Shown: positions 31,288 to 44,694 of the stretch, in pieces
Numbering within the stretch: position 1 is the stretch's first letter
Layout: every line of letters starts with the position of its first letter
Assembly (NCBI GenBank): GCA_016271365.2
Contig: CM057456.1
Location: forward strand, 1,400,797,001-1,400,861,000
Length of the DNA: 64,000 nucleotides
From: Neoceratodus forsteri
Lineage: Eukaryota > Chordata > Ceratodontiformes > Ceratodontidae
Direction: 5' to 3'
Translations under genes and position numbers: made by a program
Notes under the pieces: model-generated
Seen by the model: the letters and a program-made list of their open reading frames with translations, nothing else
Databases searched by the model: none
Told to the model about the DNA's origin: nothing

Positions 31288-31586
31288 GTTGACAAAAGGA
31301 AGTTGACAGCGGAACCGAGGATATACAAAGTGGTTTCAAAAAGTAGAAAAGTCACTACGTTAGTCAATGGCACACTTACTAGGCCCTATATTGCATGGAG
31401 CTGCGAAGGAGGAGACCAAACTCTTCCAGCGGAAAGGAAAATCTGATGTCTTGGGGCAGAGCAGAGGGGATATGCCACATGGGTGGTAGGAGGACCTTTG
31501 CTTGAAGACGCTCCGGTGACTCAGCTCTTAAGGAAGAACTGCCATTGTGTGGATAAGTGAACCATATCCACATCCCTAGAACAAAT

Positions 31587-32394
31587 GTTCAGTTATTGTA
31601 GAATGACTTACAACCTTTGCAGATAAAAGGCACTTGGTATTCCACTTACAAAAGAAACTAACAGATCAATTAAAAGAAGTTAAAACTAACAAATGGTAGA
31701 ATGTATATGGGGAAAAAAACATGTAAAAAGGAACAATGAGATAGCACTCCACAGACAGGCTGCAAACACTAAATGCGAACATCCTTAACCAAGCAAAAGA
31801 AACCCAAGCACAAAGTATGCAAGATCAAATAGTTCACAGGGCAATATATCTACAACTAGATAACAGATGCTGTAGAGGGGTGCAAAAAAGGCCTATTAAT
31901 GAATACATATGTTATATAAATGAACAAACGCATGTAACTATTGGAAGAATAAGAGAAAGACTAAATTAAATAACAGGAATAAATATACAAGATGACCCAC
32001 CACTTTATTTTAGGAGATGGTAGCGAAAAAAAAAAAAACGAAACAAAAAAGCAATGGTGTCTGTTTGCATTACTAACAGCTGGAAGAATAATTATACCAT
32101 GCTGAAAATGGTATGAGGGTTTGAAAGAGGAAGTACTGTGGTTAAAATGGGTAATTTATCTAGTCTAAAGAAGGTAGTGGTCAAAAGAAGCTTCAGATAT
32201 TGTGATTATAAGACAATGTTGGAAAACTATAACAATTTTAGGCATGAAGAAATTCCAGACTCAGTACAAGAGTAACCAAAATAACACGGGACAGGAGGGT
32301 GGAAACAAGGAATAAAAACATACCAAGAGGGAATGGTGTGGAGTGTTTTTTTAAATGCTAAACTTCCATCTCAGACTGAACATTTATCCACAAG
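31587..32394. other. Unassigned AT-rich stretch
   Basis: No open frame or known element is visible in these 0.8 kb. There is an A-run at 32025-32038. It may be unique sequence between insertions. Confidence 0.4.
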
Positions 32395-33955
32395 CAAAAT
32401 ACAGGTTATTTAAGGTTGGACAGGACTCCAGGTCCATCAAGTCCTCCTCCCCTCCATAAGCAGGGACCAACAAGCCTGTTGTGCAAGCATGAACTAATTT
32501 ATACCAATCCTCCCCACCCACCCATCCCCACCCTACTACCCAAGGCAGGGCTGCAGCTATGAATTTTGAGGCCCAGGACAAGTTACTTGAAATGGGCCCT
32601 TGTTTCCCAAACCAGCAAATGCCAGGGGTAATGCCAGCTCCTCAGGTGGGCCCCGCCTGAGCTCGGGGCCCCAGACAACATCCCCACTTTTCCCCCCATT
32701 ACTGCAGCCCTGACCCAAGGTATCCTGTGATTCCCCTGCTAAGCAGAAATTTGTTCAGGCTTATCTTGAAGGCCTGGCCAGTCTTCATATCCACTGTATA
32801 AACTGCTAGGCTGTCCCACAGGTTCACCACCCTCTGGAAGTAAGGGTTCCTCTAACATTACTCCTAAATTGTACCACTGTGAGCTTCAAAAGCCTGTACG
32901 TGTCCTGCTAGAGCACACTAGATCAAACATTTTTATCTGCTTGACCTTGTTTGTATGTGAAAGATAACCATGCTCCCCAACAGCCTCCCTTTTTCCAGGT
33001 GAACATGTTATGGGCCTCCAGTCTCCCCACACAGCTTTTGTCCTTCCTACCCAACCTTTTATGTGGCACTGCACTGCATCCTCTCAACTGCCTCAATGTC
33101 CATTTTGTAGTGCGGAGCCCAGAACTGCATGTAGTATTCCAGGTGGGGCCTGACCAGAGCCATGACAGTAAAGTAGCAGGATTACTTTCTCCATTCTGTT
33201 GGTCACCCCATTTTGATGCATCCCAGTATTCCTCTTGCCTTCTTAACAGCAGACACACACAGCTTGTCATAATTTAGTCCCCTGCCTTAAATGAACCCCC
33301 ATGTCTTTTTCTTCCTCTACTGTAGCACAAGGAGCCCCACAGTGTGTAGGTCTTACCTCTGTGTCTCTGCCCAAAGTGTGGCACCTTGCATTTGACTACA
33401 ATGAATCAGTCACCCAGCCTGTGCAGGTCCTCTTAATGTTTGTCTCAGTCCTAAATGAAGTACACCACCCTGTCCAATTTAATGTCATCAGCAACCATAA
33501 GTAGCCTGTTGGAGACACCAGCTTCCAAATCACTGATGAAAATGTTGAACAGCAGTGGTTCAAGCACTGAACCCTGTGGGATGCCACTGAGTACCCCTCT
33601 CCACTCGAAGTACAGCCTGTCACCCACAACACTCTGCTTCCTTCTCTCAAGCCAGTTAGCAATTCATCTTGTGTATACCTCATGAATACCACACTGGTGT
33701 ATTCTGATTAGACGTTTATCATGCTCCAGTGTCAAAGGCCTTGCTGAAGTCCAAACAGACTATATTTAAGGCCCTGCCCCGTCCACATTCCTGATCATCC
33801 CCTTAATGAAGTCGATTCAGTTGGTTTAGCATGATATGCCTCTCATAAAGCCATGTTGAAAGGGGGCCTGAATCTTGACCTCAGTCAAGTAATCCACTGT
33901 TCTGATCTCGATGATGGATTCCAGCATCTTGCCCAACAATGATATAGATATCAGA
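32395..33955 (-). mobile_element. CR1-2: 5'-truncated CR1 LINE
   Basis: The minus-strand sequence encodes decayed CR1 RT C-terminal parts. 33396-33692 includes translations of the TRIIRVDKR-like and WVTGCTSSG segments in mixed frames, and the end of the 33826-34191 frame gives SLLGKMLESIIE and FQHGFMRG from the RT fingers. The 3' end is near 32395. It ends abruptly at about 33955 against a DIRS C-type gag fragment. A 167-bp hAT miniature element sits inside it at 32546-32712. Confidence 0.65.
32546..32712. mobile_element. hAT miniature element (167 bp), perfect TIR and TSD
   Basis: The ends are perfect 11-base inverted repeats, CAGGGCTGCAG and CTGCAGCCCTG. It is flanked by identical 8-base repeats ACCCAAGG at 32538-32545 and 32713-32720, the duplication length of hAT transposition. 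It is non-coding, with several GGGCCC-type palindromes inside. It interrupts CR1-2, so it is younger than that copy. Confidence 0.9.
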
Positions 33956-34440
33956 TCACCCCACTTCAGTGCGCAGTTTTCCAATGTACAAAAGTCCATG
34001 AAGAAACAGACGTCACAGAAATCCATATCATGGGTGGGCCCAAGACAGGAGAAGCAAAGCTGATGCCAGTCATCAGTAGCTATCTTCAAGCCACACAGGC
34101 ACAGATGGAAAATAGGAAGTTGTTTTGCCATCTTCTTCTCTGATTTATTAGACATCATGAAAAAATAAGAAAATATAAGAAACAATGGCAACGAAGAGTG
34201 AACTGAGGTGATGGCTCACTCCTACAATGCACACTCGACAGTGGGAAGAACTGAGGTAGGTGAGAGGGTCAGCAGCAGTTATTGCTAGGTATATGGCTCT
34301 ATGCAGTGTTATGCAGGCACTGTTGCCAGTAGTTATTGCCACTCCCTCCCCACCAAAGGATTTGCTCCTGCAGGGTCCTAGTGTCTCTGTCTGAGACCCA
34401 TAAGTCGGACTCCATAGAAAAGACTGGTTCCGGGGAAGAT
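33956..34440 (-). mobile_element. DIRS C3: 5' fragment with gag start
   Basis: The frame at about 34155 begins MSNKSEKK like the C1 and C2 gag starts. A complete Cys/His module follows: CLCG, DDWHQLCFSCLG, THDMDFCDVC. The 5' UTR (34160-34400) matches C2's by blocks such as CCTCACCTCAGTTCTG. The gag stops at about 33955, where CR1-2 begins, so CR1-2 inserted here or the element was cut. Confidence 0.65.
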
Positions 34441-34627
34441 TTTTCAGTCTAATAAGAGATGATCCAATTCTAATTGAAATTAGTAAACGGATACAGTACT
34501 AATAATACGAACATATGATGAAGCTAGCAGATAAAGGCCTAATGGCTTATCAAGTCTGCTCGAGTGTGCAGCTCTCAGTGTTGTGCACTGATGCCTCCCC
34601 CCTCGCCCCCCCCACCACCAACTGATC

Positions 34628-36274
34628 CTATTGTTTTACCTTTCCCCTTCCCCATTTTGATTTTGCCCTTAAGTTTATCCCAGCCCCCCTTAAATCCCCC
34701 ACTGATGCCCTTGAAACCAGTTCCTCTGGCAGAGTATTCCATGCTGTCACCACTCTCTCAGTGAGAAAGTGCCTCATCTCCCTTTTGAACCCCCCCTTCA
34801 ACTTTAGACTATGCCCTCTTGTAATTCCTTCCTTTCTAATTTTAAAACAGACCCACATGACAACCTATTAATGCCCCCTGTCCCTTCTGTCCTCAAGAAA
34901 GTACATATTGAGCATCTGTAGCCTCTCCTCATAGGGCGTTTCCCCTCATCCCACTGAACATCTTGGTTGCTTTCCTCTGTACCCCCTCCAATAGTCTGAT
35001 GTCATGCCAGAACTGCACGCAGTACTCCAAATGAGGCAGCACCAATGCCCTGTACAATGGCAGGATCACATCCTCACTCCTTGAGGTGATTTCCCTTGCT
35101 ATACAACCCCAGCATCCTATTAGCCTTTGCTGCTGTTTTTCTACACTGTTCAGAGTGATTCATATGGCCTGTGACTAGCACACCCAGATCTTTCTCCTCA
35201 ACAGATTCCAATAACTGCACACCTCCCACCTTATAGCTAAATCCAGGATTCCCACTTCCAAAGTGCATAATCCTGCACCTCTTAGCATTGAAGCCCAACT
35301 GCCAGGTACTTGACCACCTCTCCAAGGTTTCTAGGTCCCTCTGCAGCACCCCCACCCCATCCACCACTGCCCCCATTTAGTATCATCAGCACACATACTT
35401 ATCCGACTCTGAACCCCAACTGACATATCAGCTACATAGATGTTGAATAACACTGGTCCCAGCACCAAGCCCCGTCGGACTCTACTGATGACCTATCATG
35501 ATGTTGATAATTCCCCCCTTACCACCACCCTCTGCTGCCTCTTTTCCAGACAGTTACCAATCCAGCTGACCACCCTATCGCTAACACTCATGTCCCTCAG
35601 CTTGCCTATCAATCCTCTGTGTGGCACAGAGTCGAATAGTTGCTGAAATCCAAGTACAGAACATTCACTGCTTTACCCTCATCCAGAGCCTTATTTGCCC
35701 AGTCATAAAAATCCACAAGGCCAGTCTGACAAGACCTTCCCTGTGTGAACCCATGTTGCCTTTGGTCTAACAGACAATTCTCCTCCAGAAATGCCATTAT
35801 TTTTTCCCTCAGGATAGTCTCCAATAATTTACCCACAATTGACGTGAGACTAACCGGCCTGTAGTTCCCTGGATCATCCCAAGAGCCTCCTCCAGGAGGC
35901 AGTATAGCTCAAAGGTTTAGGGCTCTGAGCTGGAATCCTGGAGACCTGGGTCTGAATCTCACAGCCCCCACATGCATACTGTGTGACCCTGAGCAAGTCA
36001 CTTAACTTAATTGTGCTCCCAGGTCACACCTGGAAACAAGCTTCTGCTTGGTGTGCCTTTCCTGGTTAAACAATGTCCCCTTTCCTTTGTGGATGTGCAC
36101 CACATGCGCCATCCTTTAATCTTGGGGCACACAACTTGATTGAATAGATGTGTTGAAAACATCTGTCAAAGGCTCCACCAGCACCTCCGCAAGTTCTCTC
36201 AGAACACTCAAGTGTATCCCATCTGGTCCCGGTTCTTTATCCGTTCTTAGAGCCCTTAGACCCTCCTGTACCCT
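34628..36274 (-). pseudogene. CR1-3 ORF2, RT and C-terminal part
   Basis: 35609-35836 reads GKLLETILREKIMAFLEENC and RQHGFTQGRSCQTG. 35074-35376 gives the post-active-site EEKDLGVLV block and NRMLGLY. 34628-34858 is the C-terminal tail (RRFLTERVVTAWNTLP-type). The block before the hAT site reads like DKEPGPDGIHLSVLREL, typical of CR1 fingers. Stops and frameshifts disrupt it. Confidence 0.7.
35896..36078 (+). mobile_element. MIR-like tRNA-derived SINE (copy 1)
   Basis: The tRNA-like head carries an A box TAGCTCAAAGG (35905-35915) and a B box GGTCTGAATCTC (near 35949). A core segment TGTGTGACCCTGAGCAAGTC closely resembles the mammalian MIR/CORE-SINE consensus as I know it. The tail CACCTGGAAACAAGC to TGCCTTTCCTGGTTAA recurs in two other copies here (39820-39880; 44400-44470 reversed). 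It interrupts CR1-3. RNA polymerase III would transcribe an intact copy. Confidence 0.75.
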
Positions 36275-36404
36275 TAGGGTTACCACCTTTTAAAAAGCCC
36301 AAAGTGGGACATTTCTTACTGAAACATGATTTTTCGCAGGACAGTAAGTAACCTCGGCCAATGCAACAGACTTGTTTTCTCTATATAATCAGAATTAAGG
36401 CTAA

Positions 36405-39180
36405 GTATTTATTTACTTATTATTATTTTGGAACACACCTTTGAGCCAAGGCTCTTTCACAGAAGTTCCACATCGGGGAAACAATAGACAACATAGTGAG
36501 GACAATAACAAGCACAGTAGTTTCAAGCAGCCATAGGCTTTGTCGGGTACATTAAAGCTTTCATATGGAATTACTGTAATATGTACAATAATTCACAGTA
36601 TGTATGTTAAGTTACAGTAATTTGTGTATATTATTCAAGAACATATGTACAATAAAAAAGTTGTAATATGGTTCACTAAAACAAATTAGAAACTGCTTGG
36701 AGAGATGGTAGATACAAGTAGAGGAAGCTATGGGGAGAGAATGTAGATAATAGTGGGGAAATAAAAAGGGAGGCGATAGGAGATAGTGGGGTAAAGGTGG
36801 GAGGGACTTGGAGGGGGGCAATTAGAGGAAAGGAGAGCAAGTTTAGTTAGGAGAAACATTCACAGGAGGCCATTGTGACAAGGTGCTGACGCAGGTTGTA
36901 CTTGAAAGTGCCCAGGGTAGTATCATTGGTAACAGCAGGTGGAAGAGAGTTTTACCAGGACGAGGCTCTGTATGTAAAGGAGCATTGTCATTGGGTAGTG
37001 CAGCAGCGTGGAACAGAAAAAGTAAGATATTCTGAGCTCCTAACGACTGAACCCTTGAGGGTAGGAGATTTAAGGTAATCTTTTTTGCTAGCATACAGGT
37101 CTGGTACTTGAGTCTGCCGGGGAGTTGGAGCCAGTTTGCTTGCTTGTAGATGTCACAGGTATGTGAGAGGCATGGAGCAGAGGTCAGTAGATGACATGCC
37201 TTGTTAAGGACAATGGCTGTTCGTCGAAGTGTGGTGTCAGTGGCGCAGCCGTAGATCACAAGCCCATAGTCGATTATTGATATAACAGAGCTCTGAATGG
37301 CAATGCTTAGGGTTTCATTGGTGAGGCAGCTCTTATGTCTAAAGAGAAGTCCTATGTGGGTTCTCATGAGCTTGGCAATGCTCGCAATGTGTTCAGAGTA
37401 AGACAAGGTGCAGTTGAGGGTAACCCCCAAGTATTTAAACAGTTGAACATGTTCGAGCAACATCCCTTCACTGTTTGTGATAGACATTTGTTTTTATGTT
37501 TGTTATGGACGCCATGAAACATCATTGTTTTAATTTTTTTGTGATTTAGTATGAGTTTTTGAGATTTAAACCATGTCTCCACATGCGTAAAGCTTGTTTG
37601 CAGTTGTAGGAGGGAGGGGTCAGGGTGGGAGGTGAAAATAACTGCATCGTCTGCATATAACAGGAGTCTATTGGGGCATGATGCAGGGAGATTGTTCAGA
37701 AAAATACTGAAAAGTAAGGGACCTAAGATGGACCCTTGGGGAACTCTAGAGCGAATTAGACGGGAGGGTGAGAGGGACTCACCAACCCTGACCTGTTGGG
37801 TTCGGTCGCTAAGGTAGCTTTGGAACCAACGTGTGGTGTCATCTGAGAAACCAAGGCAAGATAACTGTTCAAATAGCAGGGAGTGGTTGACAGTGTCAAA
37901 TGCCTTTGTCAAACCGATGAAGGTGGCGCTGACAAGATGTCCCTGATCCAGAGCAGTATGGATGTAAATGGTGAATTCAAGGACAGCTGTGGTGGTACTA
38001 TGTCCTTTTCAAAAACCATGCTGCTCCTGACATTGCAGGTTGTGGTTAGCAAGGTATTCTGTAAGTTGATTAGCAACTATTCTCTCCCAGTGCTTTCGAG
38101 AGAGGGGGGAAGAATGGAGATGGGTCAGTAGTTAGAGGTTAGGGTCTTATCCCCACTTTTGTGAACTGGCGTCACAACAGCAGATTTGCATATTTGGGAG
38201 ACCTGAGAAAGCATTAGGGATCGGTTGAGGATTTTGGTGAGTGGGGTCAAGACTTCGTCAACGGTGAGGGCAAGGAGTTTCAGGTCTAGGGAGTCGCCAC
38301 TTAATCTGGACCTCCCAAGCACTTTGAGCAGCTGTTTTTTGGCTAGGGTCTCCGAGATAGTTTCAAAGTAGAAAGGTGTATGGCCCTGTGTTATTCTTGC
38401 TTTGTCCAAGCCTGGAGAGTCCGGGGTAAGAAGGTTGGAGGAAGCATGACTAAGATCGTGAATGTCGATTAAAAGCATTAGCCATGGTGACCTGTCCAGA
38501 GTGAGGCTGCCATTTACATTGAGCATAAAGGGTGGTACTTTGGGGATATGCCCTATAACTTCAGAAAGATTTGCCCAAAACTTCTTCCCATCTTTCCACG
38601 AGTTAGTGAGTGCGCTCCTGTAGTATTTTGCCTTTTCGTTTCGAATTGATGTAGTACAGGCATTTCTTGCTGCTTTGTAAGCCTGGGTATCAGCCTGGGT
38701 GCCAGTTAAGTTGGCCAGAAGCCAAATATGATCCCGGGACCTCAACTGTTTCTGTTCCAGAAGATCAGAGTTAATCCAAGGGTTGTTGACGTCTTTAATC
38801 TTGCATTTTTTGAATGGGGCATGGACATCACAGGCGCTGTTACAAGCTGTGGATAAAATATTCAAGAGAAGTGTCGATGTTGGAGGCTGTGTCTATCAGA
38901 GACCAATCATAGTCTCATAGGAGGGTTTTTAGAGGCCCAAGACGACCAGGAATAAGTCTGCTGTTAAAAGTTTTGGGAGGAGGCTTAGTGTATTTGTTCA
39001 ACCAGGAGCAAATGATTGGGGAGTGGTCTCTCAAACTGTCGGAGAGAACTACTGTTTTTGTGATGTGATCCAAGTGGTTCATGAGAACCCAGTCCAGAAG
39101 GGTGGTAGTACCTGTTCTGCAGTTCACCCTTGTGGGTGATTGGACCATTTCTGAGAAGTCAGCAACAGTCAGTGCATCCT
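36405..39180 (-). mobile_element. L2-like LINE inside the hAT
   Basis: This minus-strand non-LTR element is truncated in its endonuclease at the right and ends in a TAA-rich tail at about 36405-36440. It encodes an RT of the L2/Rex1 style, distinct from CR1: motif A reads TKAFDTVNHSLL, then VPQGSILGPLLF, and the active site YADDAVI. It is the innermost of three nested insertions, so it is the youngest of the three. Confidence 0.8.
36843..39148 (-). pseudogene. L2-like ORF2 (endonuclease end, RT, C-terminus)
   Basis: 38915-39148 covers the end of the endonuclease (TTTLLDWVLMN, LRDHSPII). 38125-38865 is the linker and RT fingers (AKYYRSALTNSWKDGKKFW, SAVVTPVHKSGDK). 37364-37912 holds motif A, the VPQGSILGPLLFSI block and LLLYADDAVIF, both catalytic Asp residues intact. 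36843-37487 is the post-RT part (QLFKYLGVTLNCTLSY). Only three or four frame breaks occur, so it is fairly well kept. Confidence 0.8.
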
Positions 39181-39689
39181 TATATTTGGGAAATTGTATT
39201 GTATTGTAGTTTCCTAGTTGCTTCTATTGTTTCTTATCATTTTAAGGTATTCTAGTTAAGGTATTATAGTTTTCTGCAACATTTAGTGGAAAATTAGAAA
39301 ATATTTTTTCTATTATAAAGTCAGGACATGCAGTATTTTTCATGTTGTTTTGCAGGACACTGCTGCCCAAATCAGGACTGTCCTGTGAAAATCAGGATAG
39401 GTGTTGGTAACCCTATGTACCCTCCGCCTATTAATCCTCTCATCCACCATCCCTGCTCCCTTAACATTCCACTCATTTCTCTGCCTATGATGACTAGGTA
39501 ATCCTCTCTCCCTTGTAAAAACTGAACAGAAATATTCATTAAAAACCTCTGCCTGTTCATCACCCTTATTTACCCATCCCTCATCTGTCTTAATTCTAGA
39601 GATCTGCTCCTTGCACTTCCTCTCTCCCAGATGTACTTGAAGAACCCCTTTTTACCCAACCTAATCCCATAAAAAAAAAACAAAAAAAA

Positions 39690-39897
39690 AACAATATAAG
39701 ATCCTGTACCTATGCAACTGTGTATAAATGCTTCATCCATTGCTTGTCCAAATCACTGAATGTATGTTTTTGCTTCCCGTTGTATTTACTGCACTACTGT
39801 AACTCCTTCCCCCCAGGGCGCATCTGGAATCGAGCGGTACTCCGCTCAGCATGCCTTCCTGGTAAATCTCTTAAATAAATAAATAAATAAATAAAAT
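39690..39897 (+). mobile_element. MIR-like SINE, 3' part (copy 2)
   Basis: The end reads CATCTGGAATCGAGC then TGCCTTCCTGGTAAAT, the same tail as at 36040-36070, followed by an AAAT microsatellite at about 39872-39896. A-rich sequence at 39670-39690 precedes it. The tRNA head is not clear. It lies within CR1-3. Confidence 0.55.
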
Positions 39898-40025
39898 GAG
39901 CAAGCCTTATTTCCTTCTCAGCCTTGGCAGCCCCTACTACCATTGTCACTTCCCTGGAACTCCTAATATAATCCTCTTTATCTGCTTCCTTACCAGTCCT
40001 CTTAATAGTTTTTAAAAGCCTTTTT

Positions 40026-40910
40026 TCAGCTCACTCTTACCTGTACTTCCCTGGTCCACCAGCTTGGTTTATTAGACCTTGCCTTATTACTTCTCCATAC
40101 AGTACATGAGTTAGTGGCCTCCACCAGTTCCAGCCTTATGATTTCCCATTTTTGGGTGGTATCCATGTCAGGTTTTATACTAGCCACATGCTTCCCTATT
40201 ACTTCTGCCATCCTACTGTAATCAGCCCTCCTAAAATCAATAACCTTTGTTGCTGCATTTGTCTCCTGACTGTCTAACTCAAGTGTAAACCATACAGTGC
40301 TATGATTACTCCCCGCTATGGGAGCATCCACCATCACTTCCCTTACTTGATCGCCATCTGACAATACAAGGCCCAATATATTGCCCTCTCTCGTAGGATC
40401 CCTTACCAGCTGAGACAGGAACACATCCTGAAACGCATCCAGAATAACCTGTTCCCTGCTGCTATTAGATGACATGGTGGCCCAATCTGCCAATGGTAGG
40501 CTGAAGTCTCCAACCACCACTGTGCTGTCCCTTCTACAATTCCACTGTATAACACTAACTCCTTGTCCTTCTCCTTAGTCTGGGATGGTGGTCTATACAC
40601 CACCCCTGCCTTAACCCTCTTGGGTTTTGACTTGCATAAAGTAATCCACAAGGATTCCGTATCCCCTTCCCCCCCTTCCTCTCTGTAACAATCTATTCCT
40701 TCCCTTATGTACACAGCCGCCCCTCCTCCCCTACCAGTTTCCCTATCCCTCCCAAACAACCTAAAGCCTGGTATTATTATTAAGTCCCATTCTCTATTCT
40801 GATTTGCCCACGTTTCAGTGATGGTGGCAATATTTACCCCCCACCCACCAGAAGTGCTTGGACCTCTGGTATCTTATTACCTAGTCTCCTCGCATTCATG
40901 GATATAATCA
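40026..40910 (-). pseudogene. CR1-3 ORF2, endonuclease part
   Basis: Reading right to left: NARRLGNK near 40900; an ITETW-like block near 40820; GAAVYIREGIDC and AGVVYRPPSQ at 40403-40759; then VVGDFSLPLADW with the Asp, LVRDPTREGNILGLVLSDG, and GSNHSTVWF at 40026-40520. The last block has Asn where CR1 endonucleases have the Asp of SDH. Frames shift between the two main pieces. Confidence 0.7.
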
Positions 40911-41110
40911 CCCATCCTTTCCCATGCCCCCCAATCCCCGCTAATTCTTTCCTCATACCCCCCCCCACCAGTACTATTCCTATGCCCTACACTGTCCCTC
41001 AGTGGAGTAGGCAATGGACCACCACTGGCCTTAGCCTCCAAATGCTTGATATGTAATAATGACCTACCAATATGAGATTAGCCTTGACAAACACCTGCTG
41101 AAAAGAGGTT

Positions 41111-41185
41111 GCCTTGTAACATAGAAACATAGAATTTGACGGCAGATAAGGACCGCTTGGTCCACCTAGTCTGCCTATTCCCTAC
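41111..41185 (-). mobile_element. CR1-7: short 3' end of a different CR1 subfamily
   Basis: It begins ACATAGAAACATAGAATTTG and continues into CAGATAAGGACCGCTTGGTC, which is the reverse of the CR1-4 3' end at 47770-47820. It is therefore a 75-bp 3' fragment of the CR1-4 subfamily on the minus strand. Confidence 0.65.
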
Positions 41186-43770
<2,585 letters not shown>

Positions 43771-43812
43771 CATAATTTCTTTTTCTGTTAGCTCCAGCAT
43801 TGTCACTAGGAA
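43771..43812 (+). repeat. Isolated DIRS B-type terminus
   Basis: CATAATTTCTTTTTCTGTTA followed by GCTCCAGCATTGTCA matches the B1 inverted pair (5722-5759 reversed). A second such terminus in the same orientation lies 1.1 kb away at 44888-44925. No DIRS coding sequence joins them. Confidence 0.5.
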
Positions 43813-43970
43813 TTTATGACAAATGGTAAAGATACATCCCTACTTGGGACACCGGCACAGCTCAAAGCGGAGTATCTTTCAGTGAGAGCTTTGCCTTCTG
43901 ATTGTTGCCTACATCTTGTTCATTACCTTGCACTTTTGGCACTGAATCTCAATTACTCTCATTATTACCT

Positions 43971-44210
43971 CAGAAATGCATGTGTAACAAAAGCAGTTTA
44001 TTTAAATGCTGAACTCACGATGTCTAAGACAAACTGGAGAGTCAACCAGCAGGACTCAAAACTTCTACCAGTTTTCCTTCCTGAGAAGCTTCGTGAAATT
44101 GGTAGAAGTTTTGGGTCCTGCTGGTTGTCTCCCGGTTTGTGTTTAGGCACGGTGAGTTCAGCATTTGCATGGCATTTTAATAAACTGCTTTTGTTACACA
44201 TGCATTTCTG
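43971..44210. repeat. Foldback element with 100-bp arms
   Basis: Arm 43971-44070 (CAGAAATGCATGTGTAACAA to ACTTCTACCA) and arm 44101-44210 (GGTAGAAGTT to TGCATTTCTG) are inverted copies with few mismatches and one insertion of about ten bases in the second arm. The loop is 30 bases. The CAG...CTG ends recall hAT or foldback transposons, but I find no clean target duplication. Confidence 0.75.
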
Positions 44211-44392
44211 TGTTTGGCTTAATGTGTGGCGAGTGGCGCTGGATGCCTGAAAATTTGTTAGTTTATATCCTGTAGCACACCTGGCTGTGGGGCGGCTTTT
44301 TCTGAGATTTCACTGAATCTCAACTGCCAGGTCTCTGACCATCTCTCTCTAGCTTCTTTGGGTCCCTCTGCAGTGCCGCTTGCCTTCCTCGT

Positions 44393-44640
44393 GAACTTAT
44401 TATTTATTAAATGTATCTGTCATTTTTGACTAGGAAAGGCACAGCTTGTTTCCAGGTGCATCCGGGGGAGTGGGGGCATGGACCGGATTATACTTTTTGG
44501 TTACCAATAGGTGAATATTGGCCATGACACTGGGGAAACTCCCCAGCTCTTGGGTGAGGGCACTGTTGGCCCTGTTTCCAAGACGGCAGAGGCTACAGAG
44601 GAGGGTGAGGTGCAGCAGGCTGTGGAGCTGGCCCCTCTCT
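44393..44640 (-). mobile_element. MIR-like SINE, minus strand (copy 4)
   Basis: Read in reverse it ends with CACCTGGAAACAAGC then TGCCTTTCCTAGTCAAA, the tail shared with copies 1 and 2. The upstream part (44480-44640) is less certain. Confidence 0.45.
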
Positions 44641-44694
44641 GACTTGTGAGGTTGAACTCTGGTAGGAATTGGAGCCGAGTTGTAAATTGTACCA

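Larger units (their letters stand above)
25924..31586 (-). mobile_element. DIRS A2: decayed DIRS-like element
   Basis: It has the same order as A1: 5' terminal repeat (31448-31585), gag (28874-31330), RT (28000-28880), RNase H (27480-27900), spacer (27190-27460), YR (26265-27180) and left terminus (25924-25985). The left end shares GTTACAGGTGAGTAA and the TTTCTAGGGACATGGATAT block with A1. It has many stops, and a 180-bp retroposed insert at 26073-26252 inside the recombinase region. Confidence 0.8.
36275..39415. mobile_element. hAT-Tip100/Zaphod-like element carrying an L2-like LINE
   Basis: The ends TAGGGTTACCA and TGGTAACCCTA are inverted repeats. The identical 8-base sequence TGTACCCT flanks it at 36267-36274 and 39416-39423. 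The right subterminal sequence (AGGACTGTCCTG, AAAATCAGGA) is the kind seen in Zaphod-type hATs. Only about 130 bases on the left and 235 on the right are its own; the rest is the LINE at 36405-39180. So the original element was a small non-coding one. Confidence 0.85.
34500..41110 (-). mobile_element. CR1-3: CR1 LINE split by nested insertions
   Basis: This is one CR1 copy in two parts, 34500-36274 (3' end, RT) and 39416-41110 (RT start, endonuclease). The reading frame content continues across the gap once 36275-39423 (hAT plus one target copy) is removed. Two SINEs also lie in it (35896-36078, 39690-39897). Its 3' end matches CR1-1's. The endonuclease start (NARRLGNK) lies near 40900. Confidence 0.75.

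Noticed and set aside
35900..35965. A functional tRNA gene
   Set aside because: A and B boxes are present but no cloverleaf can be folded with a proper acceptor stem, and a MIR-like core follows; it is a SINE head.
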